Positions 47,301-59,968 of a DNA stretch of 64,000 bases are shown here, piece after piece. The notes beneath the pieces were generated by a model. The model was not told the DNA's origin. It worked only from the letters and a program-made list of their open reading frames with translations, and did no database searches. Location: positions 541,611 through 605,610 of the forward strand of contig KB445810.1 of the NCBI GenBank assembly GCA_000320605.2, read 5' to 3'. Source of the stretch: Gelatoporia subvermispora B. Its lineage: Eukaryota > Basidiomycota > Agaricomycetes > Polyporales > Gelatoporiaceae. A program made the position numbers and the translations under genes. Position 1 is the first letter of the stretch. Each line of letters begins with the position of its first letter.

Positions 47301-49071
47301 TCTTCGAGTACTATATCTCTCACCACATGACGAAGGCCTTCGAGTCCATGTTCGGTGGTGTGACGTGTTTGCCGGGATGTTTCAGTATGTACCGCATCAA
47401 GGCTCCTAAGGGCGAATCGGGCTACTGGGTCCCAGTTCTTGCTAACCCGGACATCGTGGAACACTATTCGGAGAACGTCGTTGACACCCTGCACAAGAAG
47501 AATTTGCTACTTCTTGGAGAGGATCGGTACCTTACGACGCTCATGCTGAAGACGTTCCCCAAGCGCAAGAACATCTTCTGCCCTCAGTCCGTTTGCAAGA
47601 CCATCGTGCCGGATACATTCAGGGTCCTCTTGTCTCAGCGTCGTCGTTGGATTAACTCGACGGTGCATAACCTCTTCGAGCTGCTCCTCGTCAGAGACCT
47701 TTGCGGTACCTTCTGTTTCTCGATGCAGTTCGTCGTGGGTATGGAGCTTGCTGGAACTCTAGTCCTCCCCGCCGCCATCTCGTTCACGCTCTACCTCATC
47801 ATCATTTCCATCATCCCCGGCGGGACCAACACAACAATCCCGCTCATCCTGTTGGCTATCATTCTAGGTCTTCCTGGATTCCTGATTGTCATTACATCCC
47901 GCAAGATTGTGTACATCGGCTGGATGCTCGTCTACCTGCTGTCGCTACCAGTATGGAATGGTATCCTACCCGCATATGCGTTCTGGCACTTCGACGACTT
48001 CTCATGGGGTCAGACGCGTCAGATCGCTGGCGAGAAGAAGGACTCTCATGGCGACAAGGAGGGTGAATTTGACTCGTCGCACATTGTCATGAAGCGTTGG
48101 GCCGAGTTCGAGCGCGAGCGGCGCTGGAAGAGTGGTAGTCAATCGCGCGACTCTACGTACTACGACTACACCTCTCCTAAGAAGTACGTCTCACAACGAT
48201 GTTGTTGCTGCATTGTTACTGACGAACTCTTCACAGGAGCGAGAGTAACCGACAGTCGTTCATTTCGACCGCGGACACCAACCAGCCTACGACATACAGC
48301 GACCAGAATACCTACGAGTCATCCACTGCGCCTACTCCCCGTCAGCGGCACGACAGCAACCAGCTCCTCATGTTGCCTGCCCCTCTTGCTGCCAATCGTG
48401 GTGTGGCCGGTTCCGCCACATCTGCATCAGTCTCCACGACTGCACTTTCTCGGTCAAGTGAGGAAGACTCGACATCGGACATTGGCTCAGCTCAGAGGCT
48501 AGTTTCATCGCCACAAGACATGTATGCGTCGCAAGGAGACCACCAATCCCCCTTCTCCGAGCAGTACTATGCAGCGCAGCAGCACCCGCAGCAATCATAT
48601 CAGCAGCACTATGCCCAACAACAACATTCACAGTACTCGCAGCAGGCGTATGCTCAAGACCCCAATGCCTTCGAGGCGCGGGTGTCGCGGACTGCTCGAT
48701 CGCAGAGTGGGGTTCTTCGTCAGGGAACCGTGTCAAGCCAGTTCCCAGGCGAGACGCATAACCCATACGGCTACTCTCAACCGCAGAGCGTATACGATGA
48801 GGCGCAATCGCACATCCCGTTCTCGACAGAACCCGAGGACATGTCTAGCGTACCCCCACTCACCGGTCCTTCAAGAGCACGCGGCATCAGCCTTGCTGAC
48901 AACGGCCCTGTGCCTGGCCCAGGAGGCGTGCGGAGAGTCTCAAGGCAAACTGGCCGGCGGACATCAGCGCAAGCTCCGCCTCCGCAGAACCGCTACTCCA
49001 GGCCGACGCCGTCACCCTACACGAATCTCCCACCTGGGGCGGCACCACCCAACACAGGCTACGGCTACTGA
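44344..49071 (+). CDS. Chitin synthase, class IV (Chs3-type)
   Basis: Plasma-membrane/chitosome enzyme polymerising UDP-GlcNAc into chitin for the cell wall. A Pro/Arg-rich cytosolic start is followed by a first membrane span in [20 protein letters not shown] and a second in [21 protein letters not shown] third is [20 protein letters not shown]. The catalytic region has [33 protein letters not shown] (DAD), [21 protein letters not shown] (EDRYL) and [17 protein letters not shown] (QRRRW). Several membrane spans follow. The tail (about 48250-49071) is Gln/Ser/Pro-rich, ending PPNTGYGY. No myosin or cytochrome b5 module is present, which points to class IV rather than V. About five introns; the first exon ends at SS with donor GTACGT. 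Class assignment is from motif context and needs a tree. Confidence 0.94.
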
Positions 49072-49676
49072 GACATGACCTTTCTCCCTTCATGCGACAG
49101 TTGTGCAATGATACATCTCAACGGACCTTTGTAGGCCATGGAATTTCTTCCCCGAGAGTCTTCTATCGGACCGCGTACTCTAGCCTTCCCATCCCTTACC
49201 TATACGTATCTTTACCGTCTACTACATCCAATAGTTAGCATCAACTTCATGATCAAACTTCCGTATTCACGACTTTGTATGACGAACTTTCTCCTGCGCT
49301 CCAATCGCCGTTCATTCGGATTGAATGTAGCGCGGATCTGTACTCAATGCATCACAAAGTATGATAGATCGCAGTCTAGTTCGCCTTCGAGCGTACTTGA
49401 CAGGAGTTGTCACCAAAGGATCGCAACGTTGGTTCTCGAGTTTTTCGAAGATCTGTTTCACCCTAATGGGGCAAATTTTAGCGATCCGAAATGTATCCAA
49501 CGTCGTCGAACCGACACGCAAATTATTCATGAAATCGATGCCCGAGTAAATCCGGCATGCATTCTTGAAACGATCCGCAAGCTGCAGGTGTGTCGACACT
49601 CCGAACGTTGGGTATTTATGACTATGGAGAGGACGGAGTCGCCCCGTCTTCTCCTTTGCTCTCGCATCTCATCGTC
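49072..49676. other. Spacer between chitin synthase and the DUF3140-type gene
   Basis: About 600 bp between two plus-strand genes, containing the chitin synthase 3' end and the promoter of the next gene. Frames read through from upstream of 49677 without a start of their own. No gene called. Confidence 0.5.
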
Positions 49677-50576
49677 ATGGTCAAGAACAAGGAGGATGTT
49701 ATTGCCGACTTCAACCAGCAAATCAACATGTCTGTTGACGAACTACAGGCGTGGCTGAATGACCCCAAGAGCAAGACGGCCGGCACCGGGGTCGGTCTGG
49801 AGAGCGGGCACAAGATCATCGAAATTTTGAAGAAGAATCCGACCAAAGACCCGGAGAAATACGATGAGGTGAGTTCCAACGAATGCGCGATGTGTGCTTG
49901 TTCTGACGGCCGTACAGGAAGATCTTGAGCATATGAGGAAAGTAGTTGGGTACGCTGTTCAACTTCGGTTAACCTCGGCTCCATTCATTCCGCATCGTGT
50001 ATGAAGATACAACAAACGCCATATGGCAGGTGAGGATCACCTGAAGGAGACTAAGACCAAGGAAGAGCTCGAGAAGACGAAGAGCGCAATCAGGTGCGCA
50101 AACTTATATTATTCATTGACTATATGCGCAATTATCCATACGAGTATGGCTGCAGCATGAAGAATTGGGGACATGTACGTTTCGAAACTACACCTGCATG
50201 TTCTTGCTGGAGGTTTTGATCATCTTTTTTGCAGGACCCCGTCAAGACTCTTGACGACACTGTCGCGGAAGATGAAGCGCAGGGGAAGGGTAGCGTGACA
50301 GGACCTGCGAAGGAGGCATCCGAAGAACCATCCGCCGGCGCCGAAGGAATGGGTGCCAAGCGTAAGCTGGAAGAAAGCGAGGGCGAAGAGGAAGATATCA
50401 CCGCAGCGGGCAAGGACGCGACTGCAGAAGATGCTCACGAGGTCGACGCCGGTAACGAAGATGACGAAGAACGCCCCCGTAAGAAATCGAAAACCAACGG
50501 TGACGTGGAGAAGCACGAAGAGGAGGAGGAAGAGTCCGCAGTGAACCTTGAAGAGAAAGCACCTGAAGCGCAGTAA
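49677..50576 (+). CDS. DUF3140-type small protein with charged nuclear-type tail
   Basis: Function unknown. Start at ATG 49677, MVKNKEDVIADFNQQINMSV, then DELQAWLNDPKSKTAGTGVG, LESGHKIIEILKKNPTKDPE, EDLEHMRKVVGYNKRHMAGE, KETKTKEELEKTKSAI, SMKNWGHDPVKTLDD. These blocks match the conserved DUF3140 core seen in many fungi and bacteria. The C-terminus is acidic with basic clusters (KRKL, RPRKKSK), resembling a nuclear localisation signal, and ends EEKAPEAQ. Introns number about four, two with very short exons between (around 49918-50160), so those edges are weak. A DNA- or chromatin-linked role is possible but not shown. Confidence 0.82.
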
Positions 50577-50752
50577 TGTCGTGATAGTTCCGCAGACTGG
50601 ACGGTGAGATCCTGGCTATTATGTAGATCAGTATGTCAGATAGAAGTACATCAATGCTGGGGTTAGAGTTTTGGCGAACGCGGATTTCGCAAGAACATGA
50701 TATGTATTGGAACGCCGGGTTCATACATGCAAAGCAAGAGGTCGTACAAGTG

Positions 50753-52130
50753 TCAGTGAGAGGCAGAAGTCCTGGGGCTACCTGCTCTTCCCGCTTTCAC
50801 AGCCTCAACGTAATGCTGGCGCTTCTCAAGATCTACCGGTTGTGCGTAAGGGTTGCGTGACAAAGCGAGCCCATGCATTGGTTGAAGTGCTTACCATGTG
50901 CCCACATAGCGGCTCCCACCCTGTTAGAGACGGAGAACACGAGGCCAATCAACGGGAGACGTTCTAACAGAGCGGCAGCGAATCCGAAAGCTAAAAAGTC
51001 AAGATCGTGTCAGTAATTGAACGAAACAGATATGATGAGGAGAGTATCGGTCCATCGGGCTTACTTCGGTAATCCCACTTGCGCTCCTCGATGAAGACAG
51101 CCACTTGGTCAGGTGTCATGCCCTTTGCTTGATAATACTATAGCAACAAATTATCAGTCAAAAGATCAACGCGCTACACAGGGCAGGAACTCGCAGGCTT
51201 ATGGAGGTACTTCGCCGTGCCCAGAGATCTGAAATATGCAGAGATCGACATCCCTACAAGCGGCACAAGATGGAACGGGAGTAATGCCACTGTGGATCAT
51301 GAGTTCCTGTGTTGCAAGTTCGCCATAGAGTTGCAATGCTCACTCTTCACAATCATTTGACCAAGGAAGCCCTTCATCATCCGTCCAATGAAACCCTCTT
51401 TCCGTGGACGAGGAGGGTGCTCCCACTCCTCAACATATGGATGCCAGAAGTCCGGTCCTTTCCCGCGTGAGACTATGGTCTGTGCATATGCACGGTCCCG
51501 AGCAATATGCAGGTTGCGAGACAGGACGAAAGTGATGATGGCTGTTATCTGGGTGGACAGGAAGAAGACGGTAGCATCTATAACATTGCGCAGTAAATCA
51601 TTATCAGTGTAGGGGAGTACTCAGGATACACACATGTTGGGAGATCAAACGGAAGATGAATGCCCAAAATTGTCTCTTTCGACAGACCAGTTACTCGAGG
51701 CGACCTAGTCACAGTACCCCAGAGGGTTGTTACGGTAATCTCTTCAAACATAAAATTCGGGCTCACTTCATGAGGAACAACTCCACGAACTTCCTTTGGA
51801 GATGGAACGTGGCTGCTGCCTATCAGTAATTCGAGGTCCGGTGATCACATTGGCTCAATCCGAAGAGTACGTTGCATATGAAGCACTCACCCATACTGCC
51901 CCCACCGTCAAGCCCCTCACAACACCATGATGGCACTTCTGCCACACGGGCCCATAAAGCTTGGGATCCGTGAAAAGCCTGTACACACCAACGACCACAT
52001 AGGAAGGAGGAAAGTGCAAGCGCGAGTGCACCCTGCGGAGATCCTCAGGCAAGTCTTGTGAGTACGGGTCCGAGTCGTGAGCAAGTCCACCGGGGACTGC
52101 AGGAGCCATATCCGCTTTGGCAGTAGCCAT
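50753..52130 (-). CDS. EI24/RRT8-like integral membrane protein
   Basis: Multi-pass membrane protein related to the fungal EI24 group that includes yeast Rrt8/Lds1-Lds2 (lipid-droplet and spore-wall associated). The protein starts MATAKADMAPAVPGGLAHDS, and the core has LHFPPSYVVVGVYRLFTDPK and LTVGAVWV. The C-terminal hallmark YLHKPYYQAKGMTP, VFIEERKWDYRSFGFAAALL and ERLPLIGLVFSVSNRVGAAM, then WAHDLEKRQH, is well preserved. Several hydrophobic segments match the family topology. The stop at 50753-50755 follows VEAVKAGRAGSPRTSASH. About six introns of 45-65 nt; middle exon joins (about 51250-51650) are approximate. The role in this organism is inferred only from family. Confidence 0.8.
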
Positions 52131-52485
52131 GATTGCGGCCCAGGAAGACAGAGAGCGGAAGACAACCCGCTAGCCTGGCAGCTGCAACGTGTAGTCGGCG
52201 CAGCGTCGTAGCATTGAGGTGAATATCATGCGTGTTCGGAATGACAGCCGCCGACACAGGCGCACAACGTAGCGCGGCGGTGAGTGCAGGGAAGTATCCC
52301 CAGCAGTTGTCGTCTACAACGAAAACCCCTCCATTATCATATCTTCTAGGATACATTGACTCTACTACGGGGCATGCCTATCAGGTACATGTGAATACAA
52401 TAACATCAACAAGGCGAGACTACGGCCAAGGCGAAGATGGCGCGCCTCATGGTACGCATGGTGCATAGCATGGTCATCATAGAGT
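52131..52485. other. Spacer between the EI24/RRT8-like start and the ISWI stop
   Basis: Both neighbours are on the minus strand, so this contains the EI24-like promoter and the ISWI 3' untranslated region. Nothing else recognised. Confidence 0.55.
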
Positions 52486-55400
52486 TCATGTCTTCCTCTT
52501 CTTGTATGGCCGCTTGGCAGGTGCTGCAGCGGGCGTTGTACTTGTAGGGGTGGATGATCGAGATGCCTTTTCCACCTTTTGAACATCCTCAATTCCGCGT
52601 TTCTGGCAAGAGGTTATAAGTCGCGAGTTATTCCACAATAAGATTTTCCAGACATTACCTTGCCCTTGGTACCCTTGATTTTGATCTCTTCTGCTTGCTT
52701 CTGCTCCGCTTCCTTCTCAATCATGCCTAGGAGAGTGTTGCATCTCCGTTGCAACTCTTGCGGGCTGCGGCTCTTAAAGAACCAATCGAACCGGAACACG
52801 GGGAACTCGGTGATGTCCTTCTTGATTCTCTCGTAGACATCTTCCGTTTGCATACCGTAGTGATTGAGACGGCAGAGCAGATATCTATCTTCCTCCTCCG
52901 AGTAGACCTTGCCCTTGGTCGTCGGATAGTTAAGCTCGAGCTCTTGCATGGGGTAGCGGACTGAAGCAATCTTCTTGGCAAGCAGAGCTTCGAGGTTTGA
53001 ACGCTTGTTGCGCTTAGCTTCGCCTTCCTCAATACGAGCCTTGATACGCGGATATTCTGAGAGATACTTGTCAGAATGACACACGGTTAGAACGGGCCAG
53101 AAACTTACCCGAAAGCTCCTTCCATTTCTTCTTGAACACTGGATAGTATTCCGCCACGTCGTCAGCATTCTTGTCTTGGATTTCAGATGCTAATAGTTCG
53201 TAGTCATCCGTCCTGGAGGGGAGGTGAACAAGAGGGATCACGCAGACGGCCAGCCAGCTTACCAGCCATATGTCTCCAGTGCGCGGACAAACTGCTGAAA
53301 GTCGCGCCTACTCCAGTCCTCGAAGCCTTGCGCAATCAAGTCTTCCTTCTCGGCAAGTTGTTCTTCAGTGAGGGGTTCGGCTATAGAAAGTCGCTGAGTA
53401 TACTGGGCATCCCTGAATCTAATCATCCTCACCGTTGTCGATAAATTCCTGTGCGGCTATGCGCTCTTCCTCGAGCTTCTCAGGCGTGTCTTCCGGACCA
53501 GCCGGATCCCGCAATGTTGCAGAGATATCGTTGAGTCTCTGCGCTTCGAGGTCAGAACGGTGTTCCTTGAATCAGATGGTCAACAGTGATAATACCTTGT
53601 GCGCTGCAAGTTCTTGCTCTTGCAACTCTGCCAGTCGGGAAGGAAAGAATTGGAAGTCTTGCCTGTACAGGGTGTCAGCGCATCATTGACGATTCCTGAA
53701 ACACACACACAGTTGGATCTGCTTCGGTGCACGGGGAATTTTAGGTGCCTTCTCTGTCTTTGATGGACCAGCGCGCATCGTCTCCTTGAAGTAGCTATCG
53801 ACAGAGTAGTTGAGCTTTCGCTCACGCTTAGAGAGCGAAAGCGGGTTGAATTGAAGGGTTTTCCGCTGCTATGTCCCCCGTCAGCATCTGAAGCTTACTT
53901 GAGATACGAAGTTTGACCTACCCCAGACCGGAAATCTTCACCTTCCCACTGCTGCACGGATGCTTCTGACTTGAAGTTACTGAGATCTTCGAAAGTGAGG
54001 CCCTCGTATTTGCTGTTGAGCTCCTGGGTCCTCGCTTCGCCTCGCTGGATGATCTCGTCGATGTGATCGTTGATCAGTAAGCTATGGGAGTAAAGCGGTC
54101 AGGTCAACGACTATGCGAGCCGGCTATGGGCCACTGACTCTTCGTTAGAGTTGACGATATTCTCGGCGCCGTGGGCAATCATCTCTAGCAGCTCCTCCTT
54201 GTTTGCAGCTACCATGACAATAAGTAAAGTATGTAGACTGAAACGTCAACTCATACACACCCTTCGTGCTTTGCGTCCGGCCTTGCTGGATAACGAGCTG
54301 ATCCAAGCGGAGCTTCTGAGCCGCTCGTTCAAGCATGCGCTCCTCGACACTGCCTTCTGTAATGAACCGGAAGACATACACCTGCTTCGTCTGGCCAATA
54401 CGATGCGCACGATCCATAGCCTGGAGATCAGCCTGCGGGTTCCTGCAGACGTTTCAGTATCCAGGAAATGCTAAGAAACGGAGGCTTACCAATCACTGTC
54501 GTAGAGAACGACAATGTCAGCGGTGGTCAGGTTGATACCCAGGCCACCAGCACGAGTCGTAAGAAGGAAGATGAACTTGTCGCTGTCGGGCTTGTTGTAC
54601 TCGTCAATAGCGACAATTCGGTCGTCATGGGCAGTTCCTCCATCGATTCGACAATACTTGTATCCCCGGAAGAGACAATAATCCTCCAGGATGTCAAGCA
54701 TGCGACTCATCTGACTGAATATCAGAACCCGCGACCCCTTTGCCTTCATCGACTGCAGCAGCTTGTCCAGGATAACCATTTTGCCCGAGTTCTCGACCAG
54801 GTGTTCGTCAGTCGTGTACGGAGGACCAGGTTCCGCGCCGTCGAAAAGGTAAGGATGACAAGTGACTTTGCGCAGTTGCATGACCATGTTCATCAGGCGC
54901 GTCTTGCCCTCTTTCTTGCCGGTGAGACCGTTGACTGCATCAATGTCCTTCTCAAGCACAGACCGGTACCACTTCCTCTGCATCTCTGCAAGGCCAACAT
55001 AGATGTTGATCTCCTTCTTGGGCAGTAGGTTCTTCTCTACGTCACTCTTGACACGCCGCAGAAGAAATGGTCGCAAGATCTTGTGCAATGCCTCAACCAC
55101 CTTCTTGCTCTTCTCATCGTCAGCTTCACCCTCCGCTTCATCCTTGTGGAGGAAGCTGTCTAGATCAGCGTAGTCTGAGAAGATCTCCGGACAAATGAAG
55201 TTGAGCAAAGCGAACAGCTCCTTCAGGCTGTTCTGCAGCGGTGTACCAGTGATCAACAGACGCCCACGAGATGTGAAGGACCGAACGATCTGCGAGAGGA
55301 TAGAGTCGACATTCTTGATGCGGTGCGCCTCGTCGATGACGATGTACTCGAAGGAGAACTTCTTGAGGGCGGACTTCTCGATGAGACATATCTCATATGA

Positions 55401-56779
55401 GGTGATGAGTACATCAAAATCTTGAGAAATTAGCCGGTTTGCGATGATTTCCGCACGCTCCTCTCTACTACCAGTGAGCAGGACGGTGTTACTATCAGAT
55501 GTCCACTTTTCGAACTCGCGAGACCAGTTTTGCAGAGTTGACTTCGGGACGACGATGAGGTGTGGACCAGGAATATTGCGGTAGTGCTTCAGGTAGGACA
55601 GGAAAGAGATGGTCTGCAGTGTCTTTCCCAAACCCTAAAAAAAGAGGGAAGTGCATAAGCAACGTGCAATACAGCAGCCATCGTAAACGCCACCGAACAC
55701 ACCATCTCGTCGGCGAGAATACCATTGAGACCGTTATGATGTAGGGACACCATCCAATTGAGACCTTGAAGCTGATATGGGCGCATTGTACCATTGATAA
55801 CTGAGACTGATTGGCTGATGCTATCACTAATGAGTGAGGAGCACTCACAACTTGGTGACTCCTCGAACACGAAGGGCTGGTCATCGCCATCTGCAGCCAT
55901 AGCTCCATCTTTCAGTAGCTCTTCATCCTCCTCCTTCTCTGACTTCCGGTGGCGAGTACTATTATCCCTGTGTATCCTGTGAGTACCGCCCGTAAGTGGC
56001 ATGACGCCGAACACCTACACGGCCTTCTTCCTTCCTCGTCCTTTGGGTTTGGGTTGCGCATCAAGAAGAGCTGCATATTCCGGATCCCGTGCTTTCTGTA
56101 AAAGCCTCGGTTGGGACCTATAGCTGGCGGAAAACGTGTATAGGACCTACCTTGATATCGACAAAGTGCTTAAACAATTCCGTTTGCCCCAGGAGATACG
56201 AGTACCGTTTTACCGCGTCTGAGATCTGGTGGTATATGTTCAGTATCAGCGATATGAAACATTCCGAGACGTTGCTCACCTTGGCTTTGTCCATTTCTCG
56301 CCGCTTCACTTCAAGCTGTCCCTCCGCCACCTTCCGCTTTTGCTTTTTCTCATGCCGCTCAGCTGTGGCCTGCAATTTGGCAACTTTTGAAGGTGAGGCG
56401 AGACCTGCGCCTTGGTCCTATGTGGCCACAATATCCATAACGCGTGAATGAGAAGATTGGTCGCGTGAATAATGTAGCAGCCGGTCACCACGCACTTGGT
56501 TGGAGGGGCCCTCATCGTCGCTCTGCAGCTCGTCGACCTCTTCTTGTTCGCTGACAGCATCCTCTACATACTCGCTCTCAACACCCTCGCTCTCCTGCAA
56601 AGTCGCTCAGCAGAATGAAACGCGAGACGGTGGCGCAGACCACCACTTACCTGACGCGACACGATATTGCTTGGCACAACATCGCTGAGAATGTCCTCCT
56701 CCATGGGTACAGCGAGGTTCTGAGCTTGATCATGAGTAAATGGACGCGATGCGAGGATTTTCTGACGGCTTACACTCAT
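52486..56779 (-). CDS. ISWI-type chromatin remodelling ATPase
   Basis: Nuclear ATP-driven nucleosome sliding and spacing motor. ATG at 56779 gives [20 protein letters not shown]; the frame extends upstream only from a TTG, so that is rejected. An acidic N-terminus with the basic RGRKKA segment leads to the SNF2 ATPase: [26 protein letters not shown] | [15 protein letters not shown] (Walker A, split by an intron), [20 protein letters not shown] (DEAH) and [20 protein letters not shown]. The second lobe has [49 protein letters not shown], and [16 protein letters not shown]. The C-terminal HAND-SANT-SLIDE module includes [48 protein letters not shown], and [21 protein letters not shown] basic tail ends KRPYKKRKT. 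About fifteen introns; some edges unsure. Whether it is Isw1 or Isw2 is not resolved. Confidence 0.95.
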
Positions 56780-57578
56780 GGCTGTAGTATGTGGTGGTCG
56801 GGAGTCTGGAGGCGTGATTTCTGAGCGTGCCACAGACAAGTTGTTAAACAATTATGTAAGCCTCTTATCACATCGAAAAGTCAAGTTTCCACGGCAGGGG
56901 CGGTCCGTGCGCCTCCGGTACCCCTGCGCAGTCTCTGCGCTCTTCCCCGCTCTTCCCAGCGTCCGAGCGTTCAAGTCGACATGATGCCCGTTCGATATTG
57001 CTCAGTTCGTCTTGCTGTTGTACATATCTCGATGTGTGTCCAATTTAGATGCACGATACCATGATCGGTCCTGATCATAAGTTACGACTAAACACTTCTT
57101 GCTCAAGGCTCCTTAAGTCATTCGTCAAGCTGAGCAAGGACTCTCGAGATCACCTCTAAGACGGGCCGTGTGATCTTCTTGGGGGCTCCAAACCGAAATC
57201 TCTTAGACTCTGTATAACCCCTTGTGATACTTCAGATAATGTCCTTCGGGATATCAGAGCTCTGGGCTCCCGATGTTCCCATACCCCTGACTGCGTTTGC
57301 TCTACGAGCGAACCCTGCTGCGACCCTCAAACATGAAACTAAATTTCTCGTCAGCATATTCTCACAGTCAACACCATCATTGCGTTTCTGATGTGGATAT
57401 TTACCGCTTTGCATGCTTCAGCGTCGGTATGATCGATGCGCCGCAGCAAATCCGCGGCATTGTCTTGGAAGGCGAGCCCTCATGTCCCTGTATTTAAGGG
57501 ATACAATTACTCCATCTCCTTAGCCCCAGCAGCTCCATTATCCCGATCCCCATCTGTGAATATCGTTTATTACACGCA
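56780..57578. promoter_or_regulatory. Divergent intergenic region between ISWI and the O-methyltransferase
   Basis: Holds both promoters. A TATA-like TATTTAAG at 57491-57498 lies 81 nt before the O-methyltransferase ATG at 57579. No coding frame supported. Confidence 0.5.
57491..57498 (+). promoter_or_regulatory. TATA-like element of the O-methyltransferase gene
   Basis: TATTTAAG, 81 nt upstream of the ATG at 57579 and followed by a T/C-rich leader; position and match fit a core promoter. Confidence 0.45.
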
Positions 57579-59197
57579 ATGTCTATCCAGGAGCGCGTTC
57601 AGAGTCTCCGTGCACTGGTTCGACTCTTGACGGAAGCCTCTGAGGTGGTCATCAAAGAATGGGAGGATGAAGAGCGCTGTTCCCCTGGCGATTTCGACGA
57701 TATCAAGGATGCCTATATCCCATCACCTGCACTTTTCGATGCTCGAAGGACCGTAGTTGGTGCTTGTGGGATGTGCCTCGACCTTGTTCAAGATCCTCGT
57801 TGTCGATTGATGGAAGTCGGAGTCTACTACTACGTCTCCAGGGCTATGCGGATCGTCTGCGAAGCACACATTGCTGATATTCTGGCGAACGCTGGCCCCG
57901 AAGGCATTTCGGTTGAGGTTATCAGTAGAAAGATTGGCATTGACGGGCAGAAACTCAGTAAGCACGTCCTATGCTCGATGGACACTCCGTACTTATGTAC
58001 TTATCTTCAGCTCGTATTCTGCGATGCTTGTGCTCGATTCACATTTTCATCGAAGTACAACCAAAGCGGTTTGCAAATTCGCACACCAGTCAATTTCTTC
58101 GGAATGACGATCTACGTTGTTGGATCCTGACACAGTAGGTGTACAATTGCAACGTATGATCAGAGCGCCATGTCTGATCCGATTCGAAGTGGGCTAGACA
58201 TCTACACGGCTTCAGACAAACTTCCCGCCGTACTCTTCAATCCCGATAAGACACGCTCAACCTCACCTAATGACTCCGCTTTTCATGAGGCGTTCGGCGC
58301 AGATTTCTGGACCTATATGGAACAAGGCGAAGAACAGTCAGATGGTACGGTGAAGCCAAGACCAGCGCTTGACATCTTCGCTCGGGCAATGGTGGGTGGC
58401 GGTCGTGTCGCTGCGCCTCCCTTATATGTCGGTAAGTACTCCGCGCATGAGAAGGCAAGCTACTGAATGTACGCCAGATTATCCCTGGAGTAAACTTGGC
58501 GCTGCTACCGTAGTCGATGTAGGCGGCGGCGTAGGTGTGTACCCTTCTTGTTTATCCCGATAATTACATATTGCTCAAGGACCCGAAGGTGGATTGAGCC
58601 TTGACTTAGCGAAGAGGTATCACAGTCTGAAGTTCGTCGTCGAGGACCGTTCAGCCGTGATCGAGAAAGCATCGGCTGTGTGGCAGACCGAACTTCTTGA
58701 CGCTGTCAAGAATAACCGAGTACGACTGTTGGCGCACGATTTCTTCGCCGAACAACCGATCAAGGGCGCGGAGGTCTACACAATGCGCTATATCCTGTCC
58801 GTTCTGCTCTGTGCCAGTGACTGGTGTACCTGTTGGGGCTGATCTACCGGTTTTCGGTTGCAGACACGATTGGCCCGACGCAGAGTGCATCACGATCCTG
58901 AGCCAACTCCGCAAAGCCATGGGGCCGAACTCGCGCATCCTCAGCATCGACACGATGCTCAACACGACACTCGGCTCCCCGCTGCTGCGTTCCGCGCCGC
59001 CTCCTCTTCCAGCGAATTATGGCATTGAGCATCAGCTCACCCATAGTCGCGACCTGAACATGCTTACATTGTTCAATGGTATGGAACGCACGCCGGAGGA
59101 CATGTGCATGCTGGCGGAGAAAGCAGGCTTGAAAGTCGTCAAGGTATGGGAATGCAGGAGTAGCTTGGCTATCACAGAGATGCGCCTGCCGTTGTAA
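57579..59197 (+). CDS. SAM-dependent O-methyltransferase (COMT-like)
   Basis: Predicted to methylate a hydroxyl of a small aromatic or polyketide-like substrate. It starts MSIQERVQSLRALVRLLTEA. The N-terminal dimerisation/winged-helix part includes RLMEVGVYYYVSRAMRIVCE, HIADILANAGPEGISVEVIS, RKIGIDGQKL, then ILRCLCSIHIFIEV across an intron. The catalytic part has SAM motif I VVDVGGGVG (58513-58539, split by an intron just after), FVVEDRSAVIEKA, YTMRYIL, HDWPD (the usual HD catalytic region), LRKAMGPNSRILSIDTML and MERTPEDMCMLAEKAGLKVV. It ends SSLAITEMRLPL. About five introns; the one near 58130 requires an acceptor at ATCAGAG to keep frame, and the donor before HDWPD is GTCCGT. No biosynthetic backbone gene lies alongside, so a cluster is not implied. 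Substrate is unknown. Confidence 0.9.
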
Positions 59198-59527
59198 TAT
59201 GATTGTTTTCCATTCATCGGTCCTCATGGAACGGGTTGGGAAATATGCTTGTTCAATGCCAAGTGTTTGATCCAAGAAATACTGTAGAAGCGATTTTCGC
59301 ATAACGGTAGACTTGACAATGCCTCGGTTTCTGTTGATCGGGCACGCCCGACCAATGTCTGTATGAGTTTATGTCTACCGAAACACTTTCGAAAGACGTA
59401 TGCAGTGATCTAAAATGGGTGGGACCAGGGTCAAACACGATACACTTTGCAGATGGAGTGACTGTATCACCTATGGTGATTTCTCTCCAGTATTGGACGT
59501 AAGCATACTCGGGACACAGACTCACGG

Positions 59528-59534
59528 TATAAAT
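59528..59534 (+). promoter_or_regulatory. TATA-like element of a possible small gene
   Basis: TATAAAT, 87 nt upstream of the ATG at 59621 (possible small frame). Spacing is compatible with a core promoter, but there is no transcript evidence. Confidence 0.35.
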
Positions 59535-59620
59535 TGCGGGCGAGCTCGGAGCTTGTTTCGTCTCTTCGGATTCTACAGTACCGGGCTAAGCCTTAGCCAG
59601 CTAGTCTCCACCGACTACTG

Positions 59621-59968
59621 ATGCGGACAAGTCCAGAACCCCTCTCCGCGCCATTTTTCGACAATGCTATACTCACGACCATCCATTTAGTCGGCAGCCG
59701 TATTTCAACAAAATTCGCGCCCCTCAAACGCACTTTGCCTCGCATCACGCCAAACCTTCGGAGCTGGCTCACAAGGCATCGGCCCCATGCTGCTGACTCC
59801 ACATACATACATTCTATGAGTCGCAACTCAAATGAGAACGCCCTGGAGTGGCCCGTTGTACACGCATCTGACATCGAGGCACGAAGGCGCACGGCCTATG
59901 ACGACACGACGGACGGTGCATGTTCACAAGGATATGACGGAGACGAATCCGAAGTGGACGAGTCATAG
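59621..59968 (+). CDS. Hypothetical small protein, 115 residues
   Basis: An uninterrupted frame from an ATG, MRTSPEPLSAPFFDNAILTT, with a basic middle (LKRTLPRITPNLRSWLTRHR) and a strongly acidic end (DGDESEVDES). No domain or signal peptide is recognised. A TATA-like element lies 87 nt upstream. It could equally be chance, because the opposite strand has a comparable frame at 59593-59892. I give it low confidence. Confidence 0.28.
   Translation: MRTSPEPLSAPFFDNAILTTIHLVGSRISTKFAPLKRTLPRITPNLRSWLTRHRPHAADSTYIHSMSRNSNENALEWPVVHASDIEARRRTAYDDTTDGACSQGYDGDESEVDES

Noticed and set aside
56779..56851. Longer N-terminus for ISWI from 56851
   Set aside because: The first codon is TTG, preceded by an in-frame TAA; the first ATG is at 56779.
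57579..59197. Secondary-metabolite cluster around the O-methyltransferase
   Set aside because: Neighbours are ISWI and enolase; no polyketide, peptide or terpene synthase or P450 is present.
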